From Olivibacter sp. SDN3 (GTDB taxonomy: Bacteria > Bacteroidota > Bacteroidia > Sphingobacteriales > Sphingobacteriaceae), in the NCBI RefSeq assembly GCF_014334135.1, contig NZ_CP060497.1:1550001-1614000 (forward strand): a stretch of DNA of 64,000 bases. The letters run 5' to 3'. Position numbers and translations under genes: made by a program. Numbering within the stretch: the stretch's first letter is position 1; each line of letters starts with the position of its first letter. Under the pieces are notes generated by a model. It did not search any database and had not been told where the DNA came from. It saw nothing but the letters and a program-made list of their open reading frames with translations. Below are positions 28,849 to 36,900 of the stretch, in pieces.

Positions 28849-29232
28849 ATGCGTGATATCAGGAACAAAATAGATCTCGAAAAGCTGGTAAAAACCTTTT
28901 ATGATCGAGCAACAAAGGATGACCTAATCGGTCATTATTTCACATCCGTAATTCCGATCGACTGGGATCGGCACATTCCTATTATCATATCCTTCTGGAG
29001 CAACATTTTATTTAACAGTGGAGAATATAAAGGAGGGATGATGTATAAGCATATGAATCTAAATTATCTGTCTGCATTTGAAGAGAAGCACTTTGATCGC
29101 TGGTTAGCCCTTTGGAATGATACGGTAGACCAGCTCTTCGTTGGACCGCAAGCGAACGAGGTGAAGTACCGGGCTAAAACTATAGCAGTAATTATGCAGA
29201 CCAAGCTGGGAGTGTTCAGGGGCGAGGATTAA
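28849..29232 (+). CDS. Group III truncated haemoglobin
   Basis: The 127-residue protein has the group III pattern: FYDRATKDDLIGHYF at the start, a FWSNILFNSGEYKG central helix and the proximal histidine in EKHFDRW (H81). A tyrosine in the FYDR helix is the likely distal residue. These globins bind O2, CO or NO and are thought to act in redox or nitrosative defence. It is a single-gene unit closed by a bidirectional terminator. Confidence 0.88.
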   Translation: MRDIRNKIDLEKLVKTFYDRATKDDLIGHYFTSVIPIDWDRHIPIIISFWSNILFNSGEYKGGMMYKHMNLNYLSAFEEKHFDRWLALWNDTVDQLFVGPQANEVKYRAKTIAVIMQTKLGVFRGED

Positions 29233-29233
29233 T

Positions 29234-29275
29234 AAAAAGGGAAACAGTTGAGTCCTTCAACTGTTTCCCTTTTTA
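29234..29275. terminator. Bidirectional Rho-independent terminator
   Basis: An 18-bp stem (29234-29251 with 29257-29274) surrounds a 5-nt loop, with an A-run on one side and a T-run on the other. It serves both the haemoglobin gene and the convergent outer-membrane gene. Confidence 0.92.
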
Positions 29276-29302
29276 TTACCTACTTCGCTACCGGCGCTAT
29301 GC

Positions 29303-29902
29303 CTAAAATAAGCGGTAACCTATACCAATTGTCCACAAGCTTAACTTTTGTGACTCCGAGCCGTCCTTGCTTAAACTACTTAAACCATGTTCATACCTTA
29401 AGTCTGCTCTGAACTTCATAATGTCAACACCAACGCCACCGGTAAGTGCAATAGCTTGATTTCTGTAGTTGCTGAATTCGGTTACTTCTTGTAGCGCATT
29501 TCCAATACCTTTATCCACTAAAAAAGATACGACAGGACCTGCTTGCACTCTTGCTGCAATAGGGCCTAATCCAATACGTGTGCCTAATAATAGGGGTAAA
29601 TCAAGACTGGTAAAAGTTACATTTGCAGTTACATTTCCATTATTTTCATTAAATGTTGCTTCTGCGGATTTTCCCGTCACGTATAATTCCGGCTGGAAAT
29701 GAAATCCTGCTCCACCAACACGGGCCCATACCCCTGCTTGATAACCGGTACGCGAACTGGAGTTTAACCAGCTTCCATCCGTTCTTAACTGAGAAAAGTT
29801 AAGGCCTCCCTTCAAACCAAATTGAAATGTCGGAAGTAATTGAGCAGAAGCCATCGTCGCTGTACTAATCAGTATACAAATAGATAAAAATACTTTTTTC
29901 AT
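29303..29902 (-). CDS. Outer-membrane beta-barrel protein (porin-like family)
   Basis: The 199-residue protein has a signal peptide (MKKVFLSICILIS...ASAQ) and a small eight-strand-type barrel: FGLKGGLNFSQL at the start, alternating strands such as YQAGVWARV and LRYEHGLSSL, and a C-terminal aromatic residue (IGIGYRLF). This is the common OMP_b-brl family of Bacteroidota. Its role is unknown. Confidence 0.82.
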   Translation of the reverse strand: MKKVFLSICILISTATMASAQLLPTFQFGLKGGLNFSQLRTDGSWLNSSSRTGYQAGVWARVGGAGFHFQPELYVTGKSAEATFNENNGNVTANVTFTSLDLPLLLGTRIGLGPIAARVQAGPVVSFLVDKGIGNALQEVTEFSNYRNQAIALTGGVGVDIMKFRADLRYEHGLSSLSKDGSESQKLSLWTIGIGYRLF

Positions 29903-30057
29903 GCTAATACGTTGTTTTTTAATTGTTATTTGTTTTAGTTGCTAAGGTAGTTATTATAGCCAACACCGCTTGCTGTATCCACAAATTTCGAGCCTAATTT
30001 TTCAAAAAGTGTGGTGTGTGGTAATTCAGGCTATTTTTATTAAATTTACGGGAGTAT

Positions 30058-30087
30058 TTGTTTAAGTAAAATTTTATTTTAAGTTTG
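30058..30087 (+). promoter_or_regulatory. Promoter of the CsbD-like gene
   Basis: A TTG at 30058-30060, a 19-nt spacer and TAAGTTTG at 30080-30087 form a complete Bacteroidota promoter. The start codon is 17 nt downstream. Confidence 0.75.
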
Positions 30088-30104
30088 TTATTAAACCAAA
30101 ATTT

Positions 30105-30320
30105 ATGACTTCTATAGCGTTAAGTGAATCTGACTGGGAAATTCTAAAGGAGAAGGTGAAGCGAAAGTATAATCATCTCACGGAAGAAGACCTTAGTTAC
30201 CAGCCGGGAAAGGAGCAAGAACTCATCGAACGGCTAGCCGCGAAAGTAAAAAGAAAACCAGATTACATCATATTTACGTTAAAAAAAGGGCTTTCTGACC
30301 TTTCAAGTAATCGACTTTAA
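30105..30320 (+). CDS. CsbD-like stress protein
   Basis: The 71-residue hydrophilic protein contains the CsbD-type core: a helix with WEILKEKVKRKYNHLTEEDL, then GKEQELIERLAAKVKRKPD (cores KEKVKRKYNHLTEEDL and GKEQELIERLA). CsbD proteins are abundant general-stress proteins of unknown mechanism. It is not adjacent to other stress genes. Confidence 0.7.
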   Translation: MTSIALSESDWEILKEKVKRKYNHLTEEDLSYQPGKEQELIERLAAKVKRKPDYIIFTLKKGLSDLSSNRL

Positions 30321-30461
30321 CTGCTTGGGCACATTTATTTAATCTTAGTACTGTAATTTATGAAACGAAGAATATGCTATAGCATACATCAACGCTAATA
30401 GGGGGATCACCTAACCAGCATGGTGGGGTAGTATGTTTAACTATGCTAATATCATTTAGGA

Positions 30462-32204
30462 ATGAGACAGATAGTAAAATTTACCGGAAAAGTCAAGATA
30501 TCATTGGGTATTATAGGTGCATTGCTATTGACCGCGTTTACCATTTCGAAGGATGGTTTATTTGATGTTGGGAAAAATCTTGAAATATTTTCTGCCCTTT
30601 ATAGGCAGATCAATGTGCATTATGTGGAAAATATAGACACAGAAGATCTAATGAAAACAGGGATTAATGCCATGCTAAACAGACTTGACCCCTATACCGA
30701 ATTTATTCCCGAATCGGATCTTGAAGACTTTAAACTGAGATATGTTAGTACGAAATACAGCGGTTTAGGAGCAAAAATTCTGACCAAGAAAGATGGTAGT
30801 GTCTATATTGCGGAGATATACGAGGGGTATCCGGCGCATCGATCTGGCTTACGATCTGGCGATAGGATTATCAGCATCGATGGAGAACAGGTAAAGGGAA
30901 AGTCAGCACAGGAAATCAGTCATCTACTCAAGGGTAACGAATATACAAATGTCGACTTAGAAATTCAACGTGCAGACAATGATGAACTTGTTGAAAAACA
31001 AATTGAACGCGCAAACATTATACAGCCCAACATCAGTTATTTCTCCAAAAATGACCAGGGCATAGGATATATTAAACTTGATAAATTCCTTACGGGAGCG
31101 TATGAAGAAATGTATGAGGCGCTGGCAGACTTACAGGAAGAAAAAGGTATTAAAGGATTGGTGCTCGATTTGAGAGATAATGGCGGAGGAATTTTACAAG
31201 AATCGGTTAAAATTGTTAACCTTTTTGTTAATAAAGGGGAGCATGTTGTAACACAGAAAGGAAAGCAATTAAATAAGCAAATAGCTTACATTACGAATAA
31301 TACGCCAATTTTGCCCGATGTTCCACTGGTGATATTGATCAATGAATATTCGGCTTCTGCTTCTGAAATTGTTGCAGGAGCTTTGCAGGATATGGATCGG
31401 GCCGTCGTTATGGGACAGCGGAGTTTCGGCAAAGGGCTGGTACAGCAGACCTATAGATTGCCTTATAATAACATGGTAAAGGTTACCGTAGCAAAATACT
31501 ATACACCTTCTGGTAGATGTATTCAGGCGCTGGATTATGCACACAAAGATGCTTACGGGTTTGGTAGTAAAATGGACGACAGTCTCATTACAGAGTTTAA
31601 AACAAAAAACGGAAGAAAAGTTTATAATGGCAACGGCATTTTTCCAGATATTACATTGGAAGAAGAAAAATTAAGTCCAATTGCTCAAAAGCTATTGAAT
31701 GAGCTCATCATCTTCGACTACGCTACCTTATATTATAATACACATAAACGCGTAAACAAAGCAGCAGACTTTAGCTTATCGGAAGATGAGTATCAGTCAT
31801 TTACAGATTATTTAATTGACTTGAACTTCCATTATAACCCAAATTCAGAAAAATTATTGGAACAATTACGTTTAGCGATAGATGAAGAAGGAAAAACACC
31901 TTTGCTGGAGGAAGAATTAGCGGTTATGAAGGAAAAATTGAATAATAATGACCTAGATGAACTCCAGTTCTATAAAGCGGAAATCAAAGGGCTTTTGGAG
32001 AAGGAAATCGTGAGCCGCTATTATTATCAAAAAGGAAGATACGAATATGCTATGCGTCATGATAATACTTTTTTAGCAGCGGAGGATATTCTGGTGGCGG
32101 AGGAAAAGCAGCTCGTTTACTGCGATGTGCTTGAAGGGAAAGGGAGCTTCCGTACGATTGGTAAACCAAATGTGCATTTGGCTTCCTCTGAAACATTTGA
32201 TTAG
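30462..32204 (+). CDS. ctpA: S41 C-terminal processing peptidase (CtpA type)
   Basis: The 580-residue protein has an N-terminal membrane segment (about 11-27), a PDZ domain (SGLGAKILTKKDGSVYIAE to about residue 185; core SGLRSGDRIISIDG) and an S41 protease domain. The catalytic Ser-Lys dyad is S299 (SASASEIVAGAL) and K324 (RSFGKGLVQQ). It is the shorter type compared with Prc at the start of the window, with a helical C-terminal extension of about 150 residues. It processes or degrades periplasmic proteins. Its stop overlaps the stop of the convergent LytTR gene. Confidence 0.93.
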   Translation: MRQIVKFTGKVKISLGIIGALLLTAFTISKDGLFDVGKNLEIFSALYRQINVHYVENIDTEDLMKTGINAMLNRLDPYTEFIPESDLEDFKLRYVSTKYSGLGAKILTKKDGSVYIAEIYEGYPAHRSGLRSGDRIISIDGEQVKGKSAQEISHLLKGNEYTNVDLEIQRADNDELVEKQIERANIIQPNISYFSKNDQGIGYIKLDKFLTGAYEEMYEALADLQEEKGIKGLVLDLRDNGGGILQESVKIVNLFVNKGEHVVTQKGKQLNKQIAYITNNTPILPDVPLVILINEYSASASEIVAGALQDMDRAVVMGQRSFGKGLVQQTYRLPYNNMVKVTVAKYYTPSGRCIQALDYAHKDAYGFGSKMDDSLITEFKTKNGRKVYNGNGIFPDITLEEEKLSPIAQKLLNELIIFDYATLYYNTHKRVNKAADFSLSEDEYQSFTDYLIDLNFHYNPNSEKLLEQLRLAIDEEGKTPLLEEELAVMKEKLNNNDLDELQFYKAEIKGLLEKEIVSRYYYQKGRYEYAMRHDNTFLAAEDILVAEEKQLVYCDVLEGKGSFRTIGKPNVHLASSETFD

Positions 32205-32923
32205 CTGTTTTTCTCGCCGATTCTTTTATAGAAAGCATCTTTGAAAGTGTCACCTATCGGAATAATTTTGTCCCGCAGTGAAATCCTCCCGCGTTCGATG
32301 CTTTCGATTTTTTCCAATGCTACAATATACGACTTGTGAACCCTTATGAAGCGTTCCTCAGGTAGCGTTTCTTCCATGCGTTTCATGTTCTGTAGTGTGA
32401 TGACCCGCTCGTTGGAGGTAAAGATTGAAATGTAATCCTTTAAACCTTCTATATAATAGATATCATCGTAATCAATTCGTTGTATCTTATGCTCGGTTTT
32501 TACGAAGATAAAATCAGTAACCTTATTTGACTGGGGCTGGTCGGCAAATGTATGTTTGTTTTTTGCTTGGTTTTTTTGTCCGATAACTTTCTGTACAGAT
32601 TTATAAAAACGATCAAAAGCGATTGGTTTTAATAAATAGTCGGTAACATTGAGTTCATAACCTTCCAATGCATATTGGGGGTAGGCCGTTGTCAGTATGA
32701 CGTCACACTTACCATTGATAATTTTTAAGAATTGTATACCGGTCAACTCGGGCATTTGTACATCTAAAAAAACCAGATCGATATTGCCCTGTTGAACAAA
32801 GCCCAATCCTTCAATGGCATTGGTAGTAGTGGCAGATAAACTTAGTTCAGGCACTTTTTCTATATAATCTGCGATAATATCTAATGCTAAAGGCTCGTCG
32901 TCTACTACTAAACATCGTATCAT
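32201..32923 (-). CDS. LytTR-family response regulator
   Basis: The 240-residue protein has a receiver domain with the phosphorylation site D54 (LVFLDVQMPELTG) and acidic pair VVDDEP, followed by a LytTR DNA-binding domain (about 140-240; IQRIDYDDIYYIEGLKDYI, core YYIEGLKDYISI, and RVHKSYIVAL). LytTR regulators bind two short direct repeats spaced one helical turn pair apart. Its gene follows the kinase gene by 18 nt. A candidate binding site lies upstream of the pair at 34129-34161. Confidence 0.93.
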   Translation of the reverse strand: MIRCLVVDDEPLALDIIADYIEKVPELSLSATTTNAIEGLGFVQQGNIDLVFLDVQMPELTGIQFLKIINGKCDVILTTAYPQYALEGYELNVTDYLLKPIAFDRFYKSVQKVIGQKNQAKNKHTFADQPQSNKVTDFIFVKTEHKIQRIDYDDIYYIEGLKDYISIFTSNERVITLQNMKRMEETLPEERFIRVHKSYIVALEKIESIERGRISLRDKIIPIGDTFKDAFYKRIGEKNS

Positions 32924-32941
32924 TTGTATTGGATTTTACTT

Positions 32942-33949
32942 TTATAAATATACAAATAATTCACTGCTATAATAATCATCGTTGTCTTGTATATTAAAAG
33001 TATGTTTATTTGGGTATCCTAACTCAAGGCGCCTTTTGAGGTTGGTTAGGCCGATTCCGCCCGTTTTATCCTTGTTGAGTTTATTCTTTTTATTCTGCGC
33101 TTTAAAGTGTAAACGACTGTTTTGAACTTCAACAGTAATACGTATAGGATGTTCTTTATCTGTGGCGACACCGTGTTTGAATACATTTTCAAGGAAAGAT
33201 ATCACCAAGAGCGGCATTACACGATGTTGATAATTGTCGACATTGATTTTTAACTCCAAATAAACATGTTCTTTAACGCGTAGCTTTTGTAAGTCTATAT
33301 AGTTTTCCAGGTAATTGATTTCATCTTCTAATGAAACCTTATCGTCGTTGCTTTCATAAAGCATATAACGCATGATTTCAGACAGCTTTAATATAGCTTC
33401 GGGCGCTTTGTCTGATTTTTGATATGCAAGAGAATAGATGTTGTTAAGCGAATTAAACAAAAAATGTGGGTTGATTTGCGATTTTAGAAAAGCCAGTTCC
33501 GCATTTAGCTTTTCTGTTTCAAGTGTTTTGCGGGCCTGTTCGATCTGGTACGAATTAGTGGCTAATCTGAAACCGTAACTTAGCAACATAAAGAACAATG
33601 TGATCATTAGGGCTGAAGTAAAGTACTGCTCTTTACTTAAGGTCTTTTCAAGGTTATCTCCGTAGCGCATGACAATATCACTATTATACACAGCAATAAC
33701 CAATTTGGTAAACGACGTAACAAAGAGCAAAATTACCGAATAAACGATGCCCGGAAGATAACGTTTACTACCAATGAAATAGGGCGTGATAAAAAAGTAG
33801 GTAAGATAGAAAATAAAAATATTTACACCGGTATAAAATATATAGAATAGATTGTGTGTAATGTTTGTCTTTTGATCACTTGTGAGAAACAACAAGGCCG
33901 TTATGATAATCCATATTAAGATATGATAGATTATATGGCTTTTTTTCAT
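32942..33949 (-). CDS. LytS/YehU-type sensor histidine kinase
   Basis: The 335-residue protein has four membrane helices (about 6-22, 36-56, 66-86 and 112-128) and the His_kinase domain QINPHFLFNSLNNI with phospho-acceptor H162. The ATPase part (about 240-335) has the GGIGLTNLKRRL motif. There is no periplasmic sensor domain, so the signal is probably membrane-related. It forms a two-gene operon with the LytTR regulator. Confidence 0.92.
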   Translation of the reverse strand: MKKSHIIYHILIWIIITALLFLTSDQKTNITHNLFYIFYTGVNIFIFYLTYFFITPYFIGSKRYLPGIVYSVILLFVTSFTKLVIAVYNSDIVMRYGDNLEKTLSKEQYFTSALMITLFFMLLSYGFRLATNSYQIEQARKTLETEKLNAELAFLKSQINPHFLFNSLNNIYSLAYQKSDKAPEAILKLSEIMRYMLYESNDDKVSLEDEINYLENYIDLQKLRVKEHVYLELKINVDNYQHRVMPLLVISFLENVFKHGVATDKEHPIRITVEVQNSRLHFKAQNKKNKLNKDKTGGIGLTNLKRRLELGYPNKHTFNIQDNDDYYSSELFVYL

Positions 33950-34128
33950 TCGATAAATAAGTCTAAGCGTATCCTGCTATTAAATATTAGTTCTGATCTT
34001 TTTTCAAGATGTTTTCATTATGTGGAATTTAGCAAAAATATCTGTTAATATATATAATGGAAGGTGAGATATACAAACATGGGTTTTTTTTAGACAAACA
34101 GGATAAAATGATCTATAAACACTTAATA

Positions 34129-34161
34129 GGCGTTCGTCTAGTAATATATGGCGTTAGTCTA
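34129..34161 (+). promoter_or_regulatory. Candidate LytTR binding site: direct repeat with 21-bp period
   Basis: GGCGTTCGTCTA (34129-34140) recurs as GGCGTTAGTCTA (34150-34161), 11 of 12 bases identical and exactly 21 bp apart. LytTR regulators bind two 9-bp repeats with a GTT core separated by 12-13 bp, which is the same period. The site lies 7 nt upstream of a promoter-like sequence and 180 nt from the LytS start codon. Confidence 0.6.
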
Positions 34162-34168
34162 AAAAAAT

Positions 34169-34198
34169 TTTGTTTTAGGGGGGATTGCTGTTTATTTG
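34169..34198 (+). promoter_or_regulatory. Candidate promoter of the small membrane protein gene
   Basis: TTTG at 34169-34172, an 18-nt spacer and TTTATTTG at 34191-34198 (one mismatch to TAnnTTTG). The weak -7 and the adjacent LytTR-like repeats fit an activated promoter. Confidence 0.4.
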
Positions 34199-34337
34199 TA
34201 TCATAAATAGATGGCAAAATAGATAACTTGCCGTTTACATACAAAGTAAGCGAAACGTATACAAAGCATTTATCGGTCTATCCTGTTATCGAGAGCTTAA
34301 TTTATAGTGAAATTTTTAAACAAAAAATCCTAAAGAA

Positions 34338-34514
34338 ATGAAAACATTTATCTCCAGTATATCGCCTTTTTTATTACTTCTTATTCCTATTATGATTGCG
34401 GCCTTTGTGGTATGTACGCATGTTGATAAGGAAATTGTACAAGAGCGTATTGAATTAAATGCATCTTTTATTAAGGTTCCTAAATTTTTAAATGTAAGGG
34501 CTTTCCTGTTCTAA
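34338..34514 (+). CDS. Small (58-residue) putative membrane protein
   Basis: An ATG frame of 58 codons stops with TAA at 34512-34514. The product starts MKTFISSISPFLLLLIPIMI and has one transmembrane segment at about residues 9-26, then a charged stretch (DKEIVQERIEL) and a basic hydrophobic tail. It has an upstream candidate promoter with LytTR-like repeats and a strong downstream terminator, so it forms a complete transcription unit. I recognise no family. It could be a LytTR target, or a non-coding leader; confidence is moderate. Confidence 0.5.
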   Translation: MKTFISSISPFLLLLIPIMIAAFVVCTHVDKEIVQERIELNASFIKVPKFLNVRAFLF

Positions 34515-34596
34515 AAGAGCCCTCGTGTACCAGCTTGTTTAGGAGATAGCGTTTAACCATTGCCCCCTTTCATATATTATATATTATACAGTCAGA

Positions 34597-34627
34597 AACG
34601 CCTCATATCATTGAGGCGTTTTTTTTA
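34597..34627 (+). terminator. Rho-independent terminator
   Basis: AACGCCTCA (34597-34605) pairs with TGAGGCGTT (34612-34620), followed by eight T residues. It separates the small membrane gene from the BlaI operon. Confidence 0.9.
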
Positions 34628-34635
34628 TTGCAAAC

Positions 34636-34675
34636 AAACTAAACTGTTAGTTGTTAAACTAAATTATTAGTTGTA
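34636..34675 (+). promoter_or_regulatory. Candidate BlaI operator: two dyads AACTAA-N4-TTAGTT
   Basis: The dyad AACTAA-N4-TTAGTT occurs at 34637-34652 and again at 34657-34672, a 20-bp tandem arrangement. Together the copies cover the -33 region and reach the -7 element of the blaI promoter. BlaI/MecI/CopY repressors bind such dyads as dimers, so this is probably the autoregulatory operator. Confidence 0.7.
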
Positions 34676-34681
34676 TGTTTG
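34651..34681 (+). promoter_or_regulatory. Promoter of the blaI-M56 operon
   Basis: TTG at 34651-34653, a 20-nt spacer and TATGTTTG at 34674-34681 match the Bacteroidota consensus exactly. Both elements overlap the tandem dyads. Confidence 0.8.
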
Positions 34682-34730
34682 TGCTATAAGTTCCGTTTAG
34701 TTGAATAAGTAACCAATTTTAACATTAAAA

Positions 34731-34736
34731 GGAGGT
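34731..34736 (+). promoter_or_regulatory. Canonical Shine-Dalgarno sequence before blaI
   Basis: GGAGGT lies 4 nt before the ATG at 34741. Strong Shine-Dalgarno sites are uncommon in Bacteroidota, where leaders are mostly A-rich. Confidence 0.6.
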
Positions 34737-34740
34737 AAAT

Positions 34741-35118
34741 ATGGAGATAAAAGAATTAACGAGAGCAGAGGAGCAGATTATGCAAGAGTTGTGGAAATTA
34801 AATAAAGCTTTCGTAAAAGAGATTATTGAAGAAATGGATGAACCCAAACCTGCATATAATACGGTTTCGACGATCATACGTATACTGGAGACAAAGGGCT
34901 TTGTAGGGCATGAGAGCTTCGGAAAAAGCCACCGGTATTTCCCGAAGATTAGCAAAGATGACTATAAGGAGTTCGCTACGGGTAAGTTGCTGTTGGGATA
35001 CTTCGATAATTCAGCCAATAATATGCTTTCTTTTTTTCTGGAAGAGAAAAAGCTGAATCTTAAAGATGCCGATGAACTGTTAAAGCTATTGGCTGAAGCA
35101 AAGAAGAAGGCAAAGTAA
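34741..35118 (+). CDS. BlaI/MecI/CopY-family transcriptional repressor
   Basis: The 125-residue protein begins with the family helix MEIKELTRAEEQIMQELWKL (shown up to 20 residues) and a winged helix PAYNTVSTIIRILETKGFVGHE. The C-terminal half is the dimerisation region. These repressors are inactivated when the partner M56 protease senses a signal. The M56 gene follows after 23 nt. Relatives in this phylum are not necessarily linked to beta-lactams. Confidence 0.93.
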   Translation: MEIKELTRAEEQIMQELWKLNKAFVKEIIEEMDEPKPAYNTVSTIIRILETKGFVGHESFGKSHRYFPKISKDDYKEFATGKLLLGYFDNSANNMLSFFLEEKKLNLKDADELLKLLAEAKKKAK

Positions 35119-35141
35119 GCTGACCACTTAAACAATCTATT

Positions 35142-36788
35142 ATGAATTACTTAATTATAGCAAATATTTATCTGACATTATTCGGTGTGTTTTATTGGCT
35201 GTTTTTATCAAAGGAGACCTTTTTTCAGATCAATCGATGGTATTTGATCGGAACAGTGCTGCTATCCTTCGTCTTGCCTTTAATACAGCTCACTTGGTTA
35301 CAGGAGATGTTTAGAACAAGTACAGTTGTAATAGCCCGCGCGAGTATTGACGCCGTTGCTGTCTACGCTGAACCGAAGGCCGAGGAGGAGTTTCGTTCAT
35401 TTTTATCTAAAATACCTTTCTGGTTAACTGTTTATATGGCAGGGTGCGCCGTACAGGCATTTTTTACGATCAGAAAGGTGATAGCGTTAAAACGAAAACT
35501 GGGAATGGACAATTCCGGAGATGCCTATTCGTTTTTGGGTTCAGTTAAAGTAGATCGTGATCAGGATGGAGCTAGTTTTGTGTTGCAACATGAGAAGGTT
35601 CATGTACGGCAATTGCATAGCCTAGATATTCTGTTTGCGGAAGCGGTGAAGATCTTTAATTGGTTTAACCCCATGGTTTATTATTGGAGTAAATCGGTCA
35701 AATTAACACATGAATATATAGCAGACGAGGCGATTAATAAAACCGCTCAAGAAAGACTAGCTTATGCCGAGTTACTGATCAGCAAAACTTTTTCCATAGC
35801 ACCAAGCGCATTGACTAATAATTTTTTCAATCATTCGTTCATTAAAAGTCGTATTCACATGTTATTCAAGAATAAATCAAAAAGAACAGCTTTATTAAAA
35901 TATACATTGGCTGTGCCGCTATTTGTCGGAATGTTAATTTTTTCTTCTGCGAAAGTGAGTGACGTAGAAGGTTTAAGCCGTGTATTATCGGATAATCTAC
36001 AGGTCAAAAAGTCCTTTTATAAATCTATGGGACGAAATATCAATTATCTGCAGGAAGCGAAGGAGAATGGAGCAATAGGAGCAGTAGATATTGCGTTTGA
36101 AAGTGAGAAAGGTGAAGTTAAGCAGGCAAAAGCGCTTAAAACTATTGGTTTTGGGATAGAAAAAGAGGTGATAAGGGTATTAAGTTTACCCGAAGTTCAG
36201 CCAGATTTACCCGAAGGTAAACATATTTTACGTGTAAATTTTAAGATGATGCCTGTAGAAGAAGATCGATCCCGCAAAGAGGAAACAAAGGAAGATGCTT
36301 CTCGTTTGGAAGGATATCATAATTTGGACGATTTAGTGATTGTCGGTTATGCAAAGCAAGAAGCATCGCCAAAGGGCAGGCCGGAAAAGGAAAATGATAC
36401 CGAGCGCGTTCAATTGGCGATCAATAGGGAAGATCAGGACACAGTGAAAAGTAAGGAAGATGTAAGTGACTACAATTTAGTAGATGTGCCACCCAGTTTT
36501 CCCGGCGGGATGAAAGCTTTCTATGAATGGGTTGGCCAAAACTACGTGTATCCCCAAAAAGCAAAGGACGAAGGAGTCAATGGAACCATCCATTTAAGTT
36601 TTGTCGTAGAGCGAAACGGTGCCTTGAGTGATTTTAAGTTACTGCAGGATCTTGGTCATGGTACAGGAGAAGCGGCTTTGGAAATGTTAAAAAAGTCGCC
36701 TAAATGGACTCCGGCTACCGTTAAAGGTGAGGCGGTTCGCGTTGCCTATTCCTTACCTATCCAGCTGAATCTACAGGAAAAGGAGTAG
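35142..36788 (+). CDS. M56 (BlaR1-like) membrane metallopeptidase with TonB C-terminal domain
   Basis: The 548-residue protein has membrane helices at about 5-22, 35-52, 92-110 and 260-275. The zinc protease motif is HEKVH (H150, E151, H154), with a downstream HEYIADE helix for the third ligand. The C-terminal 90 residues form a TonB C-terminal domain (PPSFPGGMKAFYEWV start). Between them, residues 395-405 read LDDLVIVGYAK, strongly resembling the TonB-box region of SusC proteins. It lacks the penicillin-binding sensor domain of true BlaR1. With BlaI it probably forms an envelope-sensing switch. Confidence 0.88.
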   Translation: MNYLIIANIYLTLFGVFYWLFLSKETFFQINRWYLIGTVLLSFVLPLIQLTWLQEMFRTSTVVIARASIDAVAVYAEPKAEEEFRSFLSKIPFWLTVYMAGCAVQAFFTIRKVIALKRKLGMDNSGDAYSFLGSVKVDRDQDGASFVLQHEKVHVRQLHSLDILFAEAVKIFNWFNPMVYYWSKSVKLTHEYIADEAINKTAQERLAYAELLISKTFSIAPSALTNNFFNHSFIKSRIHMLFKNKSKRTALLKYTLAVPLFVGMLIFSSAKVSDVEGLSRVLSDNLQVKKSFYKSMGRNINYLQEAKENGAIGAVDIAFESEKGEVKQAKALKTIGFGIEKEVIRVLSLPEVQPDLPEGKHILRVNFKMMPVEEDRSRKEETKEDASRLEGYHNLDDLVIVGYAKQEASPKGRPEKENDTERVQLAINREDQDTVKSKEDVSDYNLVDVPPSFPGGMKAFYEWVGQNYVYPQKAKDEGVNGTIHLSFVVERNGALSDFKLLQDLGHGTGEAALEMLKKSPKWTPATVKGEAVRVAYSLPIQLNLQEKE

Positions 36789-36843
36789 GATAAGGCATAT
36801 GTGGATTAAAAGGAATTGAAGGCGCGAAAGGGATAAAAAAGTG

Positions 36844-36879
36844 AAAAGCGGTCGACTCCTTAAAGAGCGACCGCTTTTT
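36844..36879. terminator. Bidirectional terminator
   Basis: AAAAGCGGTCG (36844-36854) pairs with CGACCGCTTTT (36868-36878), with T-rich ends on both strands. It lies between the M56 gene and the convergent sdhB. Confidence 0.88.
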
Positions 36880-36900
36880 GTTTAGTTAGTGTAAAGCGGC

